From: Deinobacterium chartae
GTDB lineage: Bacteria; Deinococcota; Deinococci; Deinococcales; Deinococcaceae
Assembly: GCF_014202645.1 (NCBI RefSeq)
Contig: NZ_JACHHG010000017.1
Span: 1 to 47,932 of the forward strand
Reading direction: 5' to 3'
DNA: 47,932 nucleotides
A program made the position numbers and the translations under genes. Numbering within the stretch: the stretch's first letter is position 1; every line of letters begins with the position of its first letter. Under the pieces are notes generated by a model that was given only the letters and a program-made list of their open reading frames with translations, did no database searches and had not been told where the DNA came from. Of this stretch, positions 7,781 through 16,197 are shown piece by piece.

Positions 7781-8165
7781 AGTACAGATTGCCCTCGAGG
7801 CCCACGACCTGCATGATCAGCAGGCGTGTTCCGCTGCGAAACCCGAAGGTCTGCACCGTACCGTCCGGCGACTCCTCGTGGTGCACCGATTCAAAGCGGT
7901 TCTCGGTCATCAGGTGGTCCACAAACTCACCTGCCTGCTCGCCCGCGCCGGCGCGGACCAAAAACACCTCGCCCCACTGCAGGGTTTGTCCGTCCACGGC
8001 CTCGGCCTTCCAGGAGGTGTACAAGTCGTCACAGATCGGGGTGAGGTAGGCCGGGGTCTTTGCCAGGCCCTTGGCAATGAAGCCGCTCTTGACCGAGCAG
8101 GCCAGCGCTCCCGGGGCCAACAGGAGCAGGGCGATCAGCAGGGATACGGTGCGGTACAGGTTCAT
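7758..8165 (-). CDS. small secreted protein of unknown function
   Basis: The 135-residue product has a clear signal peptide: a hydrophobic core LLIALLLLAPG then ALAC. The cysteine might be a lipid anchor, but the -3 position is not the usual Leu, so ordinary cleavage is equally likely. The mature part is a compact alpha/beta sequence with two further cysteine-free halves and aromatic C-terminus (FTFAGNY). I do not recognise a family. A GGAGG site four bases before ATG supports the start. The gene overlaps the end of the convergent beta-lactamase-fold gene. Confidence 0.7.
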   Translation of the reverse strand: MNLYRTVSLLIALLLLAPGALACSVKSGFIAKGLAKTPAYLTPICDDLYTSWKAEAVDGQTLQWGEVFLVRAGAGEQAGEFVDHLMTENRFESVHHEESPDGTVQTFGFRSGTRLLIMQVVGLEGNLYFTFAGNY

Positions 8166-8267
8166 GGTTCCTCCGGTGCCTCGCCGGCTAGCGGCAGCAA
8201 CGCCGTTTCGGAGCGGGCACGCTCTTAGAGTGCAGCAGGGGCGATGATCGGTCGGTGATCCCCAGCG

Positions 8268-9491
8268 CTAGCCCGCCGTCACCGGCCGCTGCGTGTCGGC
8301 CAGCTCGAGACCCCGGTCCAGCAGAACGCCCAGCAGCGCGGCGGCGAACACCGCCGCCACCCCCAGCAGCACCGGACGCAACCCGGCCCACTCGGTCGCC
8401 GCACCGACGAGCAGCAGCCCGAGCGGGGAGGCGGCCAGGGTCAGGGCGGCCGATGCCCCAAAGACCCGGGCGCGCAGCGCCGCCGGGGTGCGCTCCTGCA
8501 AGATGGTCGGGATCAGCGGGCCGTTGGGGCCTGCGATCAGCCCGCCAACGAACATGGCTCCCAGTGCCACGCGCAGGTCGCTGCTGAGTGCCAAGACCGC
8601 GAAGATCAACCACAGGCCGCCCACGCTGATCACAAAGGTCCAGCGCCGTGACCAGCGCGCTCCCCAGACCCCGAAAGCCAGCGCGCCCAGCAGCGATCCC
8701 GCCCCAAAGGCGCTCAGCAGCCCTCCCAGGCCCAGCGCCCCTCCTTCTTGCCGGGCCAGCACCGGCAGCATTACCCCGAACAGGGCTGCCATGCTGGCCG
8801 AAAACACCACGCTCGAGCCGAAGATCACGCGCAGCGGGCCGTCGCGCAGCACGAAGCGCAGTCCCTCGAGGACCCCGCCTCCCACCGGTCCTGGTTCGGG
8901 CGAGGGCCGCAGGTCAGGCACACCCATGCGCACCAGGGCCGCCGAGAGCGCAAAGCTGAGCGCATTGATCCACAGCGCACCGGGAGCCCCCAGTGCGGCG
9001 ACCAGCGTTCCGGCCAACAGCGGAGCGATCCAGCCACTGCCGCTCTCGAGCAGTTCGCTGAGCGTGTTGGTCCGCTCGAGCGGCCAAGCGGCGCGCTGCG
9101 AGAGTTCGGGCAGCAAGCTGGCGCGGGCCGTGGCACCGGGCGCGTCGAGCAGGGCTCCCAGGAAGACCAGGACGCACAGCAGCGGAAACGAGAGCCACTG
9201 CCCGGCGTGCAGCAGCGGAACCGCCAGCACGCAGACAGCGCTCATCACGTCGGACAGCACGCTGGTCCGCCGCAGGCCCAGCCGGTCGACCAGCGGACCG
9301 CCCAGCAGCGAGGCCATCATGGCAGGAACGGTCTGGCACGCCGCTATGATCCCGGTCAGCGCCGGGCTCTGGGTGGTGCTCAGCACGAACCACGGCAAAG
9401 CGATGGCGGCAATGGCATTGCCCTGCCAGGAGAGGGTGTTGGCGGTCAGCAGAACGTACAGGGCCAGTGGCCCCCGCAAGGAAGAAGTCAT
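8268..9491 (-). CDS. major facilitator superfamily exporter (MFS_3-like)
   Basis: The 407-residue protein has about ten to twelve hydrophobic helices with a central hydrophilic break near residue 200. The loop after helix 2 reads GGPLVDRLGLRR, the MFS A-motif. The arrangement resembles the MFS_3 group, which includes macrolide and siderophore exporters. Substrate is not deducible. GGGGTGA lies just before the ATG. A 22-codon ORF with a strong ribosome binding site and an internal hairpin lies 114 bases upstream on the same strand, so regulation by translation of a leader is plausible (inference). Confidence 0.85.
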   Translation of the reverse strand: MTSSLRGPLALYVLLTANTLSWQGNAIAAIALPWFVLSTTQSPALTGIIAACQTVPAMMASLLGGPLVDRLGLRRTSVLSDVMSAVCVLAVPLLHAGQWLSFPLLCVLVFLGALLDAPGATARASLLPELSQRAAWPLERTNTLSELLESGSGWIAPLLAGTLVAALGAPGALWINALSFALSAALVRMGVPDLRPSPEPGPVGGGVLEGLRFVLRDGPLRVIFGSSVVFSASMAALFGVMLPVLARQEGGALGLGGLLSAFGAGSLLGALAFGVWGARWSRRWTFVISVGGLWLIFAVLALSSDLRVALGAMFVGGLIAGPNGPLIPTILQERTPAALRARVFGASAALTLAASPLGLLLVGAATEWAGLRPVLLGVAAVFAAALLGVLLDRGLELADTQRPVTAG

Positions 9492-9605
9492 GATTCACCC
9501 CGAAAATCGGTACACGGGTACCCAAGAAGGACACAGGACAGGCCGGAACACCGGCACACCGGACCGCGTCCCCTCCGCCGGGGCTGATTCAGCTTTCAGA
9601 CGCGC

Positions 9606-9674
9606 TCAGCGTCCGGCTACGGCGGGGAGACGCATCTCCCCGCGTACGATGACCTCGCCGAAAACATCAGGCAT
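9606..9674 (-). CDS. 22-residue leader peptide upstream of the MFS exporter
   Basis: The ORF starts at ATG 9674 behind AAGGAGG with a five-base spacer, among the strongest ribosome binding sites in the window. It ends at TGA 9606-9608. The peptide begins MPDVFGEVIV and ends LPAVAGR. Its coding sequence holds a 9-bp perfect hairpin, and two more short dyads flank the stop codon. It precedes the MFS gene by 114 bases with no promoter-like sequence between that I can see. It may be a regulatory leader or simply a small protein. I know no homolog. Confidence 0.5.
   Translation of the reverse strand: MPDVFGEVIVRGEMRLPAVAGR
9618..9646 (-). promoter_or_regulatory. hairpin inside the leader ORF
   Basis: GCGGGGAGA (9-base arm) pairs perfectly with TCTCCCCGC across a four-base loop. 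With one bulged base the stem extends by TAC/GTA to twelve pairs. It has no T-run on either strand, so it is not an ordinary terminator. Confidence 0.5.
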
Positions 9675-9777
9675 AGATCCCTCCTTCCTCACGCGCCCAG
9701 CGTACTCAATCGGCCGCGCAGCGTCGTGCGCCGGATGACGTAGCGCTCGGGCGAACACCTTCTCGGGGCAGGGCCGC

Positions 9778-9783
9778 TATGAT
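9778..9783 (+). promoter_or_regulatory. -10 box of leaderless fetA-like gene
   Basis: TATGAT ends seven bases before ATG 9791. It overlaps the alternative upstream ATG (9779), which argues for 9791 as the real start. Confidence 0.6.
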
Positions 9784-9790
9784 AACGCCT

Positions 9791-10444
9791 ATGCTGCTGA
9801 GCGCCCGAGACCTCACCCGCGCAGTTGCCCGCAAGACGCTGTGGCACGGACTCGGTTTCGATCTGGCTCCCGGCGAGCGGCTGGCCATCACCGGACCTTC
9901 GGGCAGTGGTAAAAGCCTGCTGCTGCGTGCCCTGGCGGCCCTAGACCCCCTCGAGAGCGGCCAGGTGTACCTCGAGGGCCGTGTGCAGTCTGCGTGGCCC
10001 ATGCCGCTGTACCGCGCGCGGGTGATGTACCTGCCGCAACGTCCGGCGTTGGGTCAGGGCCGCGTCCTCGATGAACTGCGCCTTCCTTTTGGGCTGCGGG
10101 TTCACGCCCACAGGACCTGGCGCGAGGCAGCGGCCCTCGAAATACTCGAGCAACTGGGACGTCCCGCATCGTTCCTGGAACTCGAGGGGGCCCACCTGTC
10201 GGGCGGGGAACGACAACTGGTCGCGCTGGCGCGGGCCCTGCTGCTGAGTCCCTCGGTGCTGCTGCTCGACGAGGCGACCGCTGCCTTAGACCCACAGGCC
10301 GTTCGTTGCGCCGAGGACGCCCTGGAGCGCTGGGTGCGTGCCGAGAGCGGACGCGCCCTGGTGTGGGTCAGCCACGACCCGGCGCAGCGGGAACGGGTAG
10401 CGGACCGCGAGCTGAACGTCCGGTTGGCCGGAGGGTCACCTTGA
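9791..10444 (+). CDS. fetA: FetA-like ABC transporter ATP-binding protein
   Basis: The protein is a 217-residue ABC ATPase with Walker A GPSGSGKS, signature LSGGERQ, Walker B LLLDEA and a switch histidine in WVSHDP. Its partner overlaps its stop and is a FetB/UPF0014-type permease. This pairing is the FetAB (YbbL/YbbM) system, linked in E. coli to iron export and peroxide resistance. The start at ATG 9791 follows a TATGAT box by seven bases, so the transcript is probably leaderless. The ATPase acts at the inner face of the membrane with the permease encoded next. Confidence 0.85.
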   Translation: MLLSARDLTRAVARKTLWHGLGFDLAPGERLAITGPSGSGKSLLLRALAALDPLESGQVYLEGRVQSAWPMPLYRARVMYLPQRPALGQGRVLDELRLPFGLRVHAHRTWREAAALEILEQLGRPASFLELEGAHLSGGERQLVALARALLLSPSVLLLDEATAALDPQAVRCAEDALERWVRAESGRALVWVSHDPAQRERVADRELNVRLAGGSP

Positions 10445-11241
10445 GCGCCGAGATCAGCCTGCCTCAGGTGCTGCTGGCCGCGCTGCTCATGCTGGTGACC
10501 GCCGCTTTGTCGTGGCGCATGCGGCTCGGGCTGGGCCGCCAGATCGTGGTTGCCGGGACGCGCATGACCGTGCAACTGCTGCTGGTCGGCCTGATCCTGG
10601 GCTGGGTCTTTGCGCTGCGCCACCCGATGCCGGTGGTCGGCATCGGCCTGATCATGACGCTGCTGGCCGCGCAGGCGGCGGTGGGACGCTCGCGGCGCCG
10701 TTATGCCCGCGTCTACCTGGACAGCTTCGTGGCCGTGTTCGGCAGTTCTTTCGTGCTCACCGGGCTGGTGCTGGCGGGCATCTTGCAGGTGCGTCCCTGG
10801 TTCGATCCGCAGTACGCCGTTCCGATCCTGGGCATGGTGCTGGGCAACACCCTGACCGGCGTCTCGCTGGCGCTGGAACGCTTTCTTTCCGAGATCATCG
10901 GGCAACGCGACCGCATCGAGGCCCTGCTGGCCCTGGGGGCCACCCGCTGGGAGGCGGCGCAGGGTGCCGTGGCCTCGGCGGTGCGGACCGGCATGATCCC
11001 GACCCTGAACAGCATGGCCGTGATGGGCATCGTGAGTCTGCCGGGCATGATGACCGGCCAGATCCTCGCCGGGGCCGATCCCGGTACGGCCGTCCGCTAC
11101 CAGATCGTGATCATGTTCGTACTGGCCGCAAGTTCAGCGATCGGCAGCCTGCTGGTCACCCTGCTCGCTTACCGGGCGCTGTTCGACGCGCACAGCCGCT
11201 TGCGCAGCGAACGGCTCACCGAGCGGCACGCGCAGCACTAG
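10441..11241 (+). CDS. fetB: FetB-like ABC transporter permease (UPF0014)
   Basis: The 266-residue protein has about seven hydrophobic segments and the conserved stretch around [13 protein letters not shown], followed by an amphipathic coupling region with [14 protein letters not shown], typical of FetB. I place the start at TTG 10441, which overlaps the fetA stop (TTGA) and has GGAGG six bases upstream. A longer open frame upstream lies inside fetA. Together with FetA it should export iron or another metal (known for the E. coli pair; inference here). No other gene is in the operon. Confidence 0.85.
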   Translation: MSAEISLPQVLLAALLMLVTAALSWRMRLGLGRQIVVAGTRMTVQLLLVGLILGWVFALRHPMPVVGIGLIMTLLAAQAAVGRSRRRYARVYLDSFVAVFGSSFVLTGLVLAGILQVRPWFDPQYAVPILGMVLGNTLTGVSLALERFLSEIIGQRDRIEALLALGATRWEAAQGAVASAVRTGMIPTLNSMAVMGIVSLPGMMTGQILAGADPGTAVRYQIVIMFVLAASSAIGSLLVTLLAYRALFDAHSRLRSERLTERHAQH

Positions 11242-11284
11242 CCGCCCTGCGCTCCGTCCTACCTTCTGGAGCCAGGGGCCGGTT

Positions 11285-11290
11285 TACAGT
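11285..11290 (+). promoter_or_regulatory. -10 box of leaderless msrB
   Basis: TACAGT ends six bases before ATG 11297, and no ribosome binding site is present. Confidence 0.6.
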
Positions 11291-11296
11291 GGCAGC

Positions 11297-11743
11297 ATGG
11301 CGACTTACACCAAACCCAGCGACGCCGAGTTGCGCGAGCGGCTGACGCCCGAACAGTACGCAGTCACCCAGCACGAAGCGACCGAACGCGCCTTTAGCGG
11401 CGCGTACTGGAACCTCGACGAACCGGGAATCTACGTGGACATCGTCTCGGGCGAACCGCTCTTCTGCTCGCTCGACAAGTACGACGCGGGCTGCGGCTGG
11501 CCCAGCTTCACCCGGCCCATCTCCGAGGCGGTCCTCAGCACCCGCACCGACTACCGGCTGCTCATGCCGCGCACCGAGGTGCGATCCAAACACGCGGACT
11601 CGCACCTGGGGCACGTCTTTGACGACGGACCGGCCCCGACCGGCCTGCGCTACTGCATCAACTCGGCCGCGCTGCGCTTCGTGCCCCTCGAGCACCTCGA
11701 GGCGGAGGGCTACGGCGAGTACCGGGCGCTGTTCGAGCGCTGA
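11297..11743 (+). CDS. msrB: peptide-methionine (R)-S-oxide reductase MsrB
   Basis: The protein has the MsrB hallmarks: an N-terminal '[13 protein letters not shown]' segment, CGWPSF, the [10 protein letters not shown] loop, and [11 protein letters not shown] with the catalytic cysteine. It reduces the R form of methionine sulfoxide in proteins. The two CXXC zinc-binding pairs of many MsrB proteins are absent, which places it with the zinc-free type found in MsrAB fusions of Firmicutes. A cysteine in PLFCSLDK may be the resolving residue (inference). It is 148 residues long, normal for a stand-alone domain, and leaderless. Repair of oxidised proteins suits an oxidation-tolerant host. Confidence 0.95.
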   Translation: MATYTKPSDAELRERLTPEQYAVTQHEATERAFSGAYWNLDEPGIYVDIVSGEPLFCSLDKYDAGCGWPSFTRPISEAVLSTRTDYRLLMPRTEVRSKHADSHLGHVFDDGPAPTGLRYCINSAALRFVPLEHLEAEGYGEYRALFER

Positions 11744-11798
11744 GCGCTGGCCGGAAACGGAAGGCTCACCCGAGGGCCTCTCCCTCGCGGTCGGGCTT

Positions 11799-12881
11799 TT
11801 ACGCGGAACTCGAGGGGCTGGCGGTGCGGCGCGCAATTTCGCGGCGCACCAGCGGAGCGACCTCGGTGCCCAGCAGTTCGATGGAGCGCAGGATCTGGGC
11901 GTGCGGCAGGGTGCCCACACTCATCTGCATCAGAAAGCGCGTGTGGCCGAACAGTTCGTGCTCGAACAGGATCTTCTCGGCCACCTGCTGCGGGTCGCCC
12001 ACCAGCAGCGCCCCCCTCGGGCCGCGCAGGGCCTCGTACTGCGCCCGGGTGGTGGGCGGCCAGCCGCGCTCGCGGCCCAGCGCGGTCATGACCTGGGCGT
12101 AGGGCGCGTAGAACTCGTCGGCGGCGCGCTGCGAGGTGTCGGCCACGTAACCGTGCGAGTTGATGCCCAGCGGCAGCCGGGCCGGGTCGTGGCCCGCCCG
12201 CCGGGCCGCGTCGCGGTACAGCTCCACAAACGGTACGAAGCGCTCGGGCTGACCGCCGATGATCGCCAGCGCCATGGGCAGGCCCAGCGTTCCGGCGCGC
12301 ACCGCCGAGGGCGGGGTTCCGCCCACTGCCAGCCACACCGGCAGCGGGTCTTGCAGCGGGCGCGGATAGACCGGCTGGTCGCGCAGCGCCGGGGTGCGGT
12401 GGCGGCCCGACCAGGTCACGCGCTCGTGGGCGCGCAGCTTCAGCAGCAGATCGAGTTTTTCTGCAAAGAGCTCGTCGTACAGCTCGAGGCTGTTGCCGAC
12501 GAACAGCGGGAAGGACTCGATGAACGACCCGCGGCCCGCCATGATCTCGGCCCGCCCGCCGGAGATCAGGTCGAGGGTGGAAAAAGCCTGGAATACCCGT
12601 ACCGGATCGTCGGTACCGAGCACCGTGACCGCGCTGCTGAGGCGAATGCGGCGGGTTCGGGCGGCGGCGGCACCGAGCACGACCGCCGGGTTTGAGACCA
12701 CGTAGTCGGGACGGTGATGCTCGCCGAGCCCAAAAACGTCGAGGCCTGCCTGGTCGGCCAGCTCGACCTCCTCGAGCAGGTCCCTGATGCGCTGCTCGGC
12801 GCTGACGAGCTGTCCGCTGGCCGGGTCAGGGGTGCGCTCGCCGAAGGTGTAGATGCCGATTTCGAAGGGGACAGGGTTCAT
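11799..12881 (-). CDS. LLM-class (luciferase-like) flavin-dependent oxidoreductase
   Basis: The 360-residue TIM-barrel protein shows the bacterial luciferase-like pattern: the N-terminal IGIYTFGE strand, the [15 protein letters not shown] helix-loop, [16 protein letters not shown], and a central GRGSFIES. Such enzymes use reduced FMN or F420 and oxygen on diverse substrates; this one resembles the group annotated as LLM-class monooxygenases with Tiger-type names. The ATG follows CAGGAG with a five-base spacer. It has its own promoter in an AT-rich patch (TTGTAA, 17 bases, TATAAA), so it is transcribed apart from the upstream cupin gene. Confidence 0.88.
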   Translation of the reverse strand: MNPVPFEIGIYTFGERTPDPASGQLVSAEQRIRDLLEEVELADQAGLDVFGLGEHHRPDYVVSNPAVVLGAAAARTRRIRLSSAVTVLGTDDPVRVFQAFSTLDLISGGRAEIMAGRGSFIESFPLFVGNSLELYDELFAEKLDLLLKLRAHERVTWSGRHRTPALRDQPVYPRPLQDPLPVWLAVGGTPPSAVRAGTLGLPMALAIIGGQPERFVPFVELYRDAARRAGHDPARLPLGINSHGYVADTSQRAADEFYAPYAQVMTALGRERGWPPTTRAQYEALRGPRGALLVGDPQQVAEKILFEHELFGHTRFLMQMSVGTLPHAQILRSIELLGTEVAPLVRREIARRTASPSSSA

Positions 12882-12911
12882 GGGGCTCCTGACAGAATTT
12901 GAAGTAAGAAT

Positions 12912-12940
12912 TTTATAGCAATAAATTTAATGTATTACAA
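12912..12940 (-). promoter_or_regulatory. promoter of the LLM-class oxidoreductase
   Basis: Minus strand TTGTAA (12935-12940), a 17-base spacer, then TATAAA (12912-12917). The surrounding 45 bases are strikingly AT-rich in this GC-rich window. Confidence 0.6.
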
Positions 12941-12959
12941 TAGCCCGCCCCCGGCTCTC

Positions 12960-13280
12960 CTACTCGAGCATTTCGGTAACGCGCTCCCGCACGCCGATGC
13001 TCAGGTTGGCCGTGCGTCCCTCCCCGCGCGAGCGGTGCGCCACCCCCGCAGGTACCGTGTACACCCCACCGGGCTGCAGGCGCACCTCGAGCTGCCCCTC
13101 GACCTCGAGGACCAAACACCCGCGCAAACACACGAACGTCTCGTCGCTCTCCGGGTGACGGTGCCAGGGATACTGCCCCTCGAACACGCTCAGGCTCACC
13201 GCGTGGTCGTTGACAACACTGATCTCGGCCTGGGTATAAGGGCCCCTGGCCTGTTCGATGAGCAAGTCGATGTCGGTCAT
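12960..13280 (-). CDS. cupin-fold protein
   Basis: About 106 residues form a single cupin domain. Motif 1 is HRHPESDETFVCLRGCL (two histidines and a glutamate as metal ligands) and motif 2 is PAGVAHRS (the last histidine). Small cupins of this type bind a metal and serve as isomerases, dioxygenases or ligand sensors; none is indicated by context. The start is uncertain: ATG 13280, 13289 or 13292 and GTG 13304 are in frame and none has a clear ribosome binding site. It lies 46 bases behind the divergent winged-helix gene. Confidence 0.8.
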   Translation of the reverse strand: MTDIDLLIEQARGPYTQAEISVVNDHAVSLSVFEGQYPWHRHPESDETFVCLRGCLVLEVEGQLEVRLQPGGVYTVPAGVAHRSRGEGRTANLSIGVRERVTEMLE

Positions 13281-13343
13281 GCGGCTCATCATGGCATTCC
13301 GCACGCGCTTTCAGCACCTGCCCTGGTTCGCTGAAACGCCAGG

Positions 13344-14002
13344 ATGCACCATAAGAGCATGCAAGCCGCCGAACGGGTCATCACCGATCCTGCCGCCGCC
13401 CGCGCCCTCGAGGACAGCGGCTTCCTGGGACGCTTCGTCCGGCCGGCCTCCCCCAGCGAGGTCGCGCGCAGCCTGGGCATGCGCCCCAACCTGGCCCACC
13501 ACTACGCCCGCAGGTACGCCCGGCTCGGCCTGCCGTTCGAGGCCGAACGGCGCGCCGGACACGTGTACTACCAGCTGAGCGCCCACACCTTCAAGGTGGA
13601 CCTACAGGTGATTCAGGCCAGCACCGGATCGACCGCGACACACGACCTGCCCCTGATCCTCGAGGGTTACCTGCGGGCCTACGAGCGCTCGGTCCGCGCG
13701 GCACAGCCCGAGGAGGGCCACTGGTCCTACCACCACTTCAACAGCGAACCCCGGCCCGCACCCCCATACGGCGCGTTACTGCCGAGCCCCGGCCGGCCTA
13801 CCGCCTTACCCGGGCCATACGCCTGAGCAGCGGCGACTACCGGCGGCGGCTCGAGGGCATCGATCACCTCATCGGCAGCCTGACGCCCAGCCCGGACGCC
13901 CCGGTGTGCACCCTCAGCTTCCTGGCCTTCGAGGGCAGCGTTCACCCGGGCCTGCACGACCGCACCAGCGTCACGGCCTTCCAGCACGCCGAGCAGGACT
14001 GA
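13344..14002 (+). pseudogene. winged-helix (ArsR-like) regulator with an apparent -1 frameshift
   Basis: The first frame (13344 on) encodes an HTH with ASPSEVARSLGMRPNLAHHYARR and continues to about residue 140, then degenerates into proline-rich sequence and a stop at 13826. A second frame, offset by one base, resumes at the CCCCC run (13761-13765) and reads PAYRLTRAIRLSSGDYRRRL to a stop at 14002. Joined, they give about 219 residues with the same layout as the intact winged-helix protein at 17383-17997. A missing C in the run is the simplest cause. It is either a true lesion or a sequence error. Confidence 0.6.
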
Positions 14003-14019
14003 GCAGGAAAGCAACGCGT

Positions 14020-14202
14020 ATGGAGCGCTACCCGGCGGTGCCGAATGCGCGCCGCACCCGTTTCCGCCTCGAGGTCCAGGCTCCGGGTCAGACGGTAAGC
14101 GTCGTAACTTCCCCTACCCTGAATTTGGGCAAACTTGAACGTGTCGATGCTGCATCAAGCCCACCGCGACGGTCCCTTGCGGAAGCCAGATGCATCATTT
14201 GA
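14020..14202 (+). CDS. possible 60-residue ORF of unknown function
   Basis: ATG 14020 follows AGGAAAG by about nine bases and opens a 60-residue frame (MERYPAVPNAR...). Base composition is only partly coding-like and I know no homolog. It would lie between the frameshifted regulator and the terminator at 14240, and it may simply be trailer sequence. Confidence 0.2.
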   Translation: MERYPAVPNARRTRFRLEVQAPGQTVSVVTSPTLNLGKLERVDAASSPPRRSLAEARCII

Positions 14203-14239
14203 CCCGGCTTGTATACCGAGACAGAATGTTTACATCCGT

Positions 14240-14262
14240 CGGCCAAGAGGCCGACTTTTTCG
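14240..14262 (+). terminator. rho-independent terminator
   Basis: GTCGGCC (14240-14246), loop AAGA, GGCCGAC (14251-14257), then TTTTT. It ends plus-strand transcription from the frameshifted regulator. Confidence 0.85.
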
Positions 14263-14404
14263 TTATCTCCCCGCCCAGCCCACTACACCGGAAAGCCTTG
14301 CCTGCTACACGCCGGGCTTGAATCCCTGCAAGCCGACACCGCTGGACTTTTGGGATAGCGGGCACGTGGTTCTATGCCCCTCGCCCAAAAACCTATAAAT
14401 CAAG

Positions 14405-14428
14405 AGGCCCCCGCCTATGACGGGGGCC
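14405..14428 (-). terminator. terminator downstream of tRNA-Asn
   Basis: An 8-bp GC stem (GGCCCCCG with CGGGGGCC) lies five bases past the encoded CCA on the minus strand and is followed by TCTTGATTT. The stem is symmetric and may also work from the other side. Confidence 0.65.
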
Positions 14429-14432
14429 TTTC

Positions 14433-14507
14433 TGGCTCGGCAGGTAGGGATCGAACCTACGACCATCCGATTAACAGTCGGACGCTCTACCGCTGAGCTA
14501 CTGCCGA
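14433..14507 (-). tRNA. tRNA-Asn (GTT anticodon)
   Basis: On the minus strand the acceptor stem TCGGCAG pairs with CTGCCGA. The D-arm holds AGCTCAGCGGTAGAGC, the anticodon arm CCGACTGTTAATCGG presents GTT in the loop, and the T-arm contains GGTTCGATCC. The discriminator base is G and CCA is encoded at 14433-14435. All arms pair by inspection. A GC-rich terminator follows directly, so it is a single-gene transcript. Confidence 0.95.
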
Positions 14508-14602
14508 ATGCTTGCCTCTCAGCGACGAGGAGTATAGCAGAGGGTTTCGGGGAGTGCAAGCCCTTCATGCAACCCGAGGCACGCGCTCATGCCCCCGGGG
14601 TT

Positions 14603-15442
14603 TCAGAGCTGCGGGTAGCCGCCCAGCGCCATGCGGCGCAGTCGGGTCACGCGCTCCTCGAGGGGCGGATGGGTGCTGAACCAGCGCAGCGCGCGGGGAG
14701 TGCAGGCGGGGGCCACGATGTAGAGGCTGGCCGTGGCAGGACGGCGGGTGTAGGGCGCGCGGGTGCCGTCTGCCCTGCCCAGCAGCTCGAGGGCGCGGGC
14801 GAGCCCCTCGGGGTCGGCGGTGAGACGCGCGGCGTCCGCGTCGGCAGCGTACTCGCGCTCGCGGCTGATGCCGAGCTGCACCAGCAGGGCGGCCAGCGGA
14901 GCGAGCAGCAAAAACAGCGGTCCGGGAGCGTCTTGGTCTTCGTCGCCACCGATCCAGGCGGTCCAGGCAGCGACACCGGTCAGCGCGAGGGCCAGGGCCA
15001 CGACCACGCTGACGGTCAGACTGTCGCGATAGCGGATATGCGAGAGCTCGTGGGCCAGCACGCCCTCGAGCTCTCGCTGGGGCAGGCGCGCCAGCAGGCC
15101 GTCGGTAAGGGCGATGACGGCACGCGAGGGATCGCGTCCGACCGAGAAGGCGTTGCAGGCGGCACTCGGTATGCGGTAGAGGCGCGGGGTGGGCACCCCA
15201 GCGCGCACCGAGAGGCGCTCGAGGGCCAATTGCAGCCGGGGGTGGGCGCCCGGCTCGAGGGGCTCGGCTCCGCTGGCCCGCAGCGCCCAGTGGTCGGCCT
15301 TGAAGTAGACGGTGCTCAGGGCAGCGGCGGCCAGGATCAAAGCGAGAACGGCGCCGGGAATTCCGGCGGCAGCCCAGCCCGCCAGGACCAGCAGGCCGCC
15401 GAGTGCGGCCAGCAACATCAGGGTCTTGGCGGTTTCTGTCAT
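14603..15442 (-). CDS. M48-family zinc metalloprotease, HtpX-like
   Basis: The 279-residue membrane protein begins with two hydrophobic segments (about residues 6-40). The zinc motif HELSH follows in VLAHELSHIRYRD, preceded by PSAACNAFSVGRDPSR, a typical HtpX/M48 substrate-cleft segment. Two further membrane segments follow the motif, and the third ligand is probably in EREYAADADA. HtpX proteases degrade misfolded membrane proteins. ATG 15442 follows GGAGG with only one base between, so the start is not optimal; a three-codon ORF (ATG GAG GCA TGA) overlaps it. Next to it, divergent, is a two-component system. Confidence 0.85.
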   Translation of the reverse strand: MTETAKTLMLLAALGGLLVLAGWAAAGIPGAVLALILAAAALSTVYFKADHWALRASGAEPLEPGAHPRLQLALERLSVRAGVPTPRLYRIPSAACNAFSVGRDPSRAVIALTDGLLARLPQRELEGVLAHELSHIRYRDSLTVSVVVALALALTGVAAWTAWIGGDEDQDAPGPLFLLLAPLAALLVQLGISREREYAADADAARLTADPEGLARALELLGRADGTRAPYTRRPATASLYIVAPACTPRALRWFSTHPPLEERVTRLRRMALGGYPQL

Positions 15443-15543
15443 GCCTCCATTGTCGCCCCGCCGGAGTCGGGCGGCGTCTGTGAAAGGCCGCAAGACATTT
15501 AGGGCGATTCCCCTAAGTGCGGGGGCGCAAGGGGCAGACGGCG

Positions 15544-15549
15544 TACACT
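15544..15549 (+). promoter_or_regulatory. -10 box of leaderless NarL-type regulator
   Basis: TACACT ends six bases before ATG 15556; the same 15-base block occurs at the HD-domain gene. Confidence 0.6.
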
Positions 15550-15555
15550 GGCCTC

Positions 15556-16197
15556 ATGATCCGAGTGCTGTTGGTGGATGATCACGCGCTGGTGCGCGAA
15601 GGGACCCGTGCCCTGCTCTCGAGGCAGGACGACCTCGAGGTGGTCGGTGAGGCCGGAAACGGCGCGCAGGCCCTGGAGTTGTGCGCCACTCTCAGGCCGG
15701 ACGTGGTGGTGATGGACGTCAACATGCCGGAAATGGGCGGCATCGAGGCAACCCGGCAGATCAAGCGGGCGCATCCGCAAATCGCGGTCATTGGTCTTTC
15801 CGCGCACGATGACGAGGCCTTTGTAATGGCGCTGCTCGAGGCAGGGGCCGCCGGCTACCTGCTCAAAGACGCGCCCGGGCAGGAGCTGATCAACGCCATT
15901 CACGCCGCGCGGCGCGGTGAGTCGGTGATCGCACCACAGCTGACCCAGATGCTGCTCAAGCGGGTGCGTCAGGGTACGCCCGAGCGGGCCTACAACCTGA
16001 CCGACCGCGAGCGCGAGGTGCTGCTCGAGGCGGCGCGAGGCTTCTCGAACAAGGAGATTGCCAAGCGCCTGGACATTTCGCCCAAGACGGTGGAGGTGCA
16101 CCTCAGTGCCCTGTTCGAGAAGCTGGACGTGGCCAGCCGGACCGAGGCGGTGATCGGGGCGATGAAGCGCGGCATTATTCAGCTCAGTGAACTTTGA
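15556..16197 (+). CDS. NarL/FixJ-family response regulator
   Basis: The 213-residue protein has a receiver domain with the acidic pair Asp8-Asp9, phospho-acceptor Asp54 (VVMDVN) and Lys in YLLKDA, then a LuxR-type HTH (LTDREREVLLEAARGFSNKE...) in the last 65 residues. It should bind DNA as a phosphorylated dimer. Its kinase is the next gene, whose start lies inside its last codons (11-base overlap), so the pair is translationally coupled. The longer open frame upstream of ATG 15556 has no start signal, and the leaderless -10 box settles the choice. The target genes are unknown; the divergent neighbour is an HtpX-like protease. Confidence 0.92.
   Translation: MIRVLLVDDHALVREGTRALLSRQDDLEVVGEAGNGAQALELCATLRPDVVVMDVNMPEMGGIEATRQIKRAHPQIAVIGLSAHDDEAFVMALLEAGAAGYLLKDAPGQELINAIHAARRGESVIAPQLTQMLLKRVRQGTPERAYNLTDREREVLLEAARGFSNKEIAKRLDISPKTVEVHLSALFEKLDVASRTEAVIGAMKRGIIQLSEL

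Noticed and set aside
14020-14262. A small RNA ending at the 14240 terminator
   Set aside because: No -10 box or stable fold was clear upstream; the terminator more likely ends the frameshifted regulator's message.
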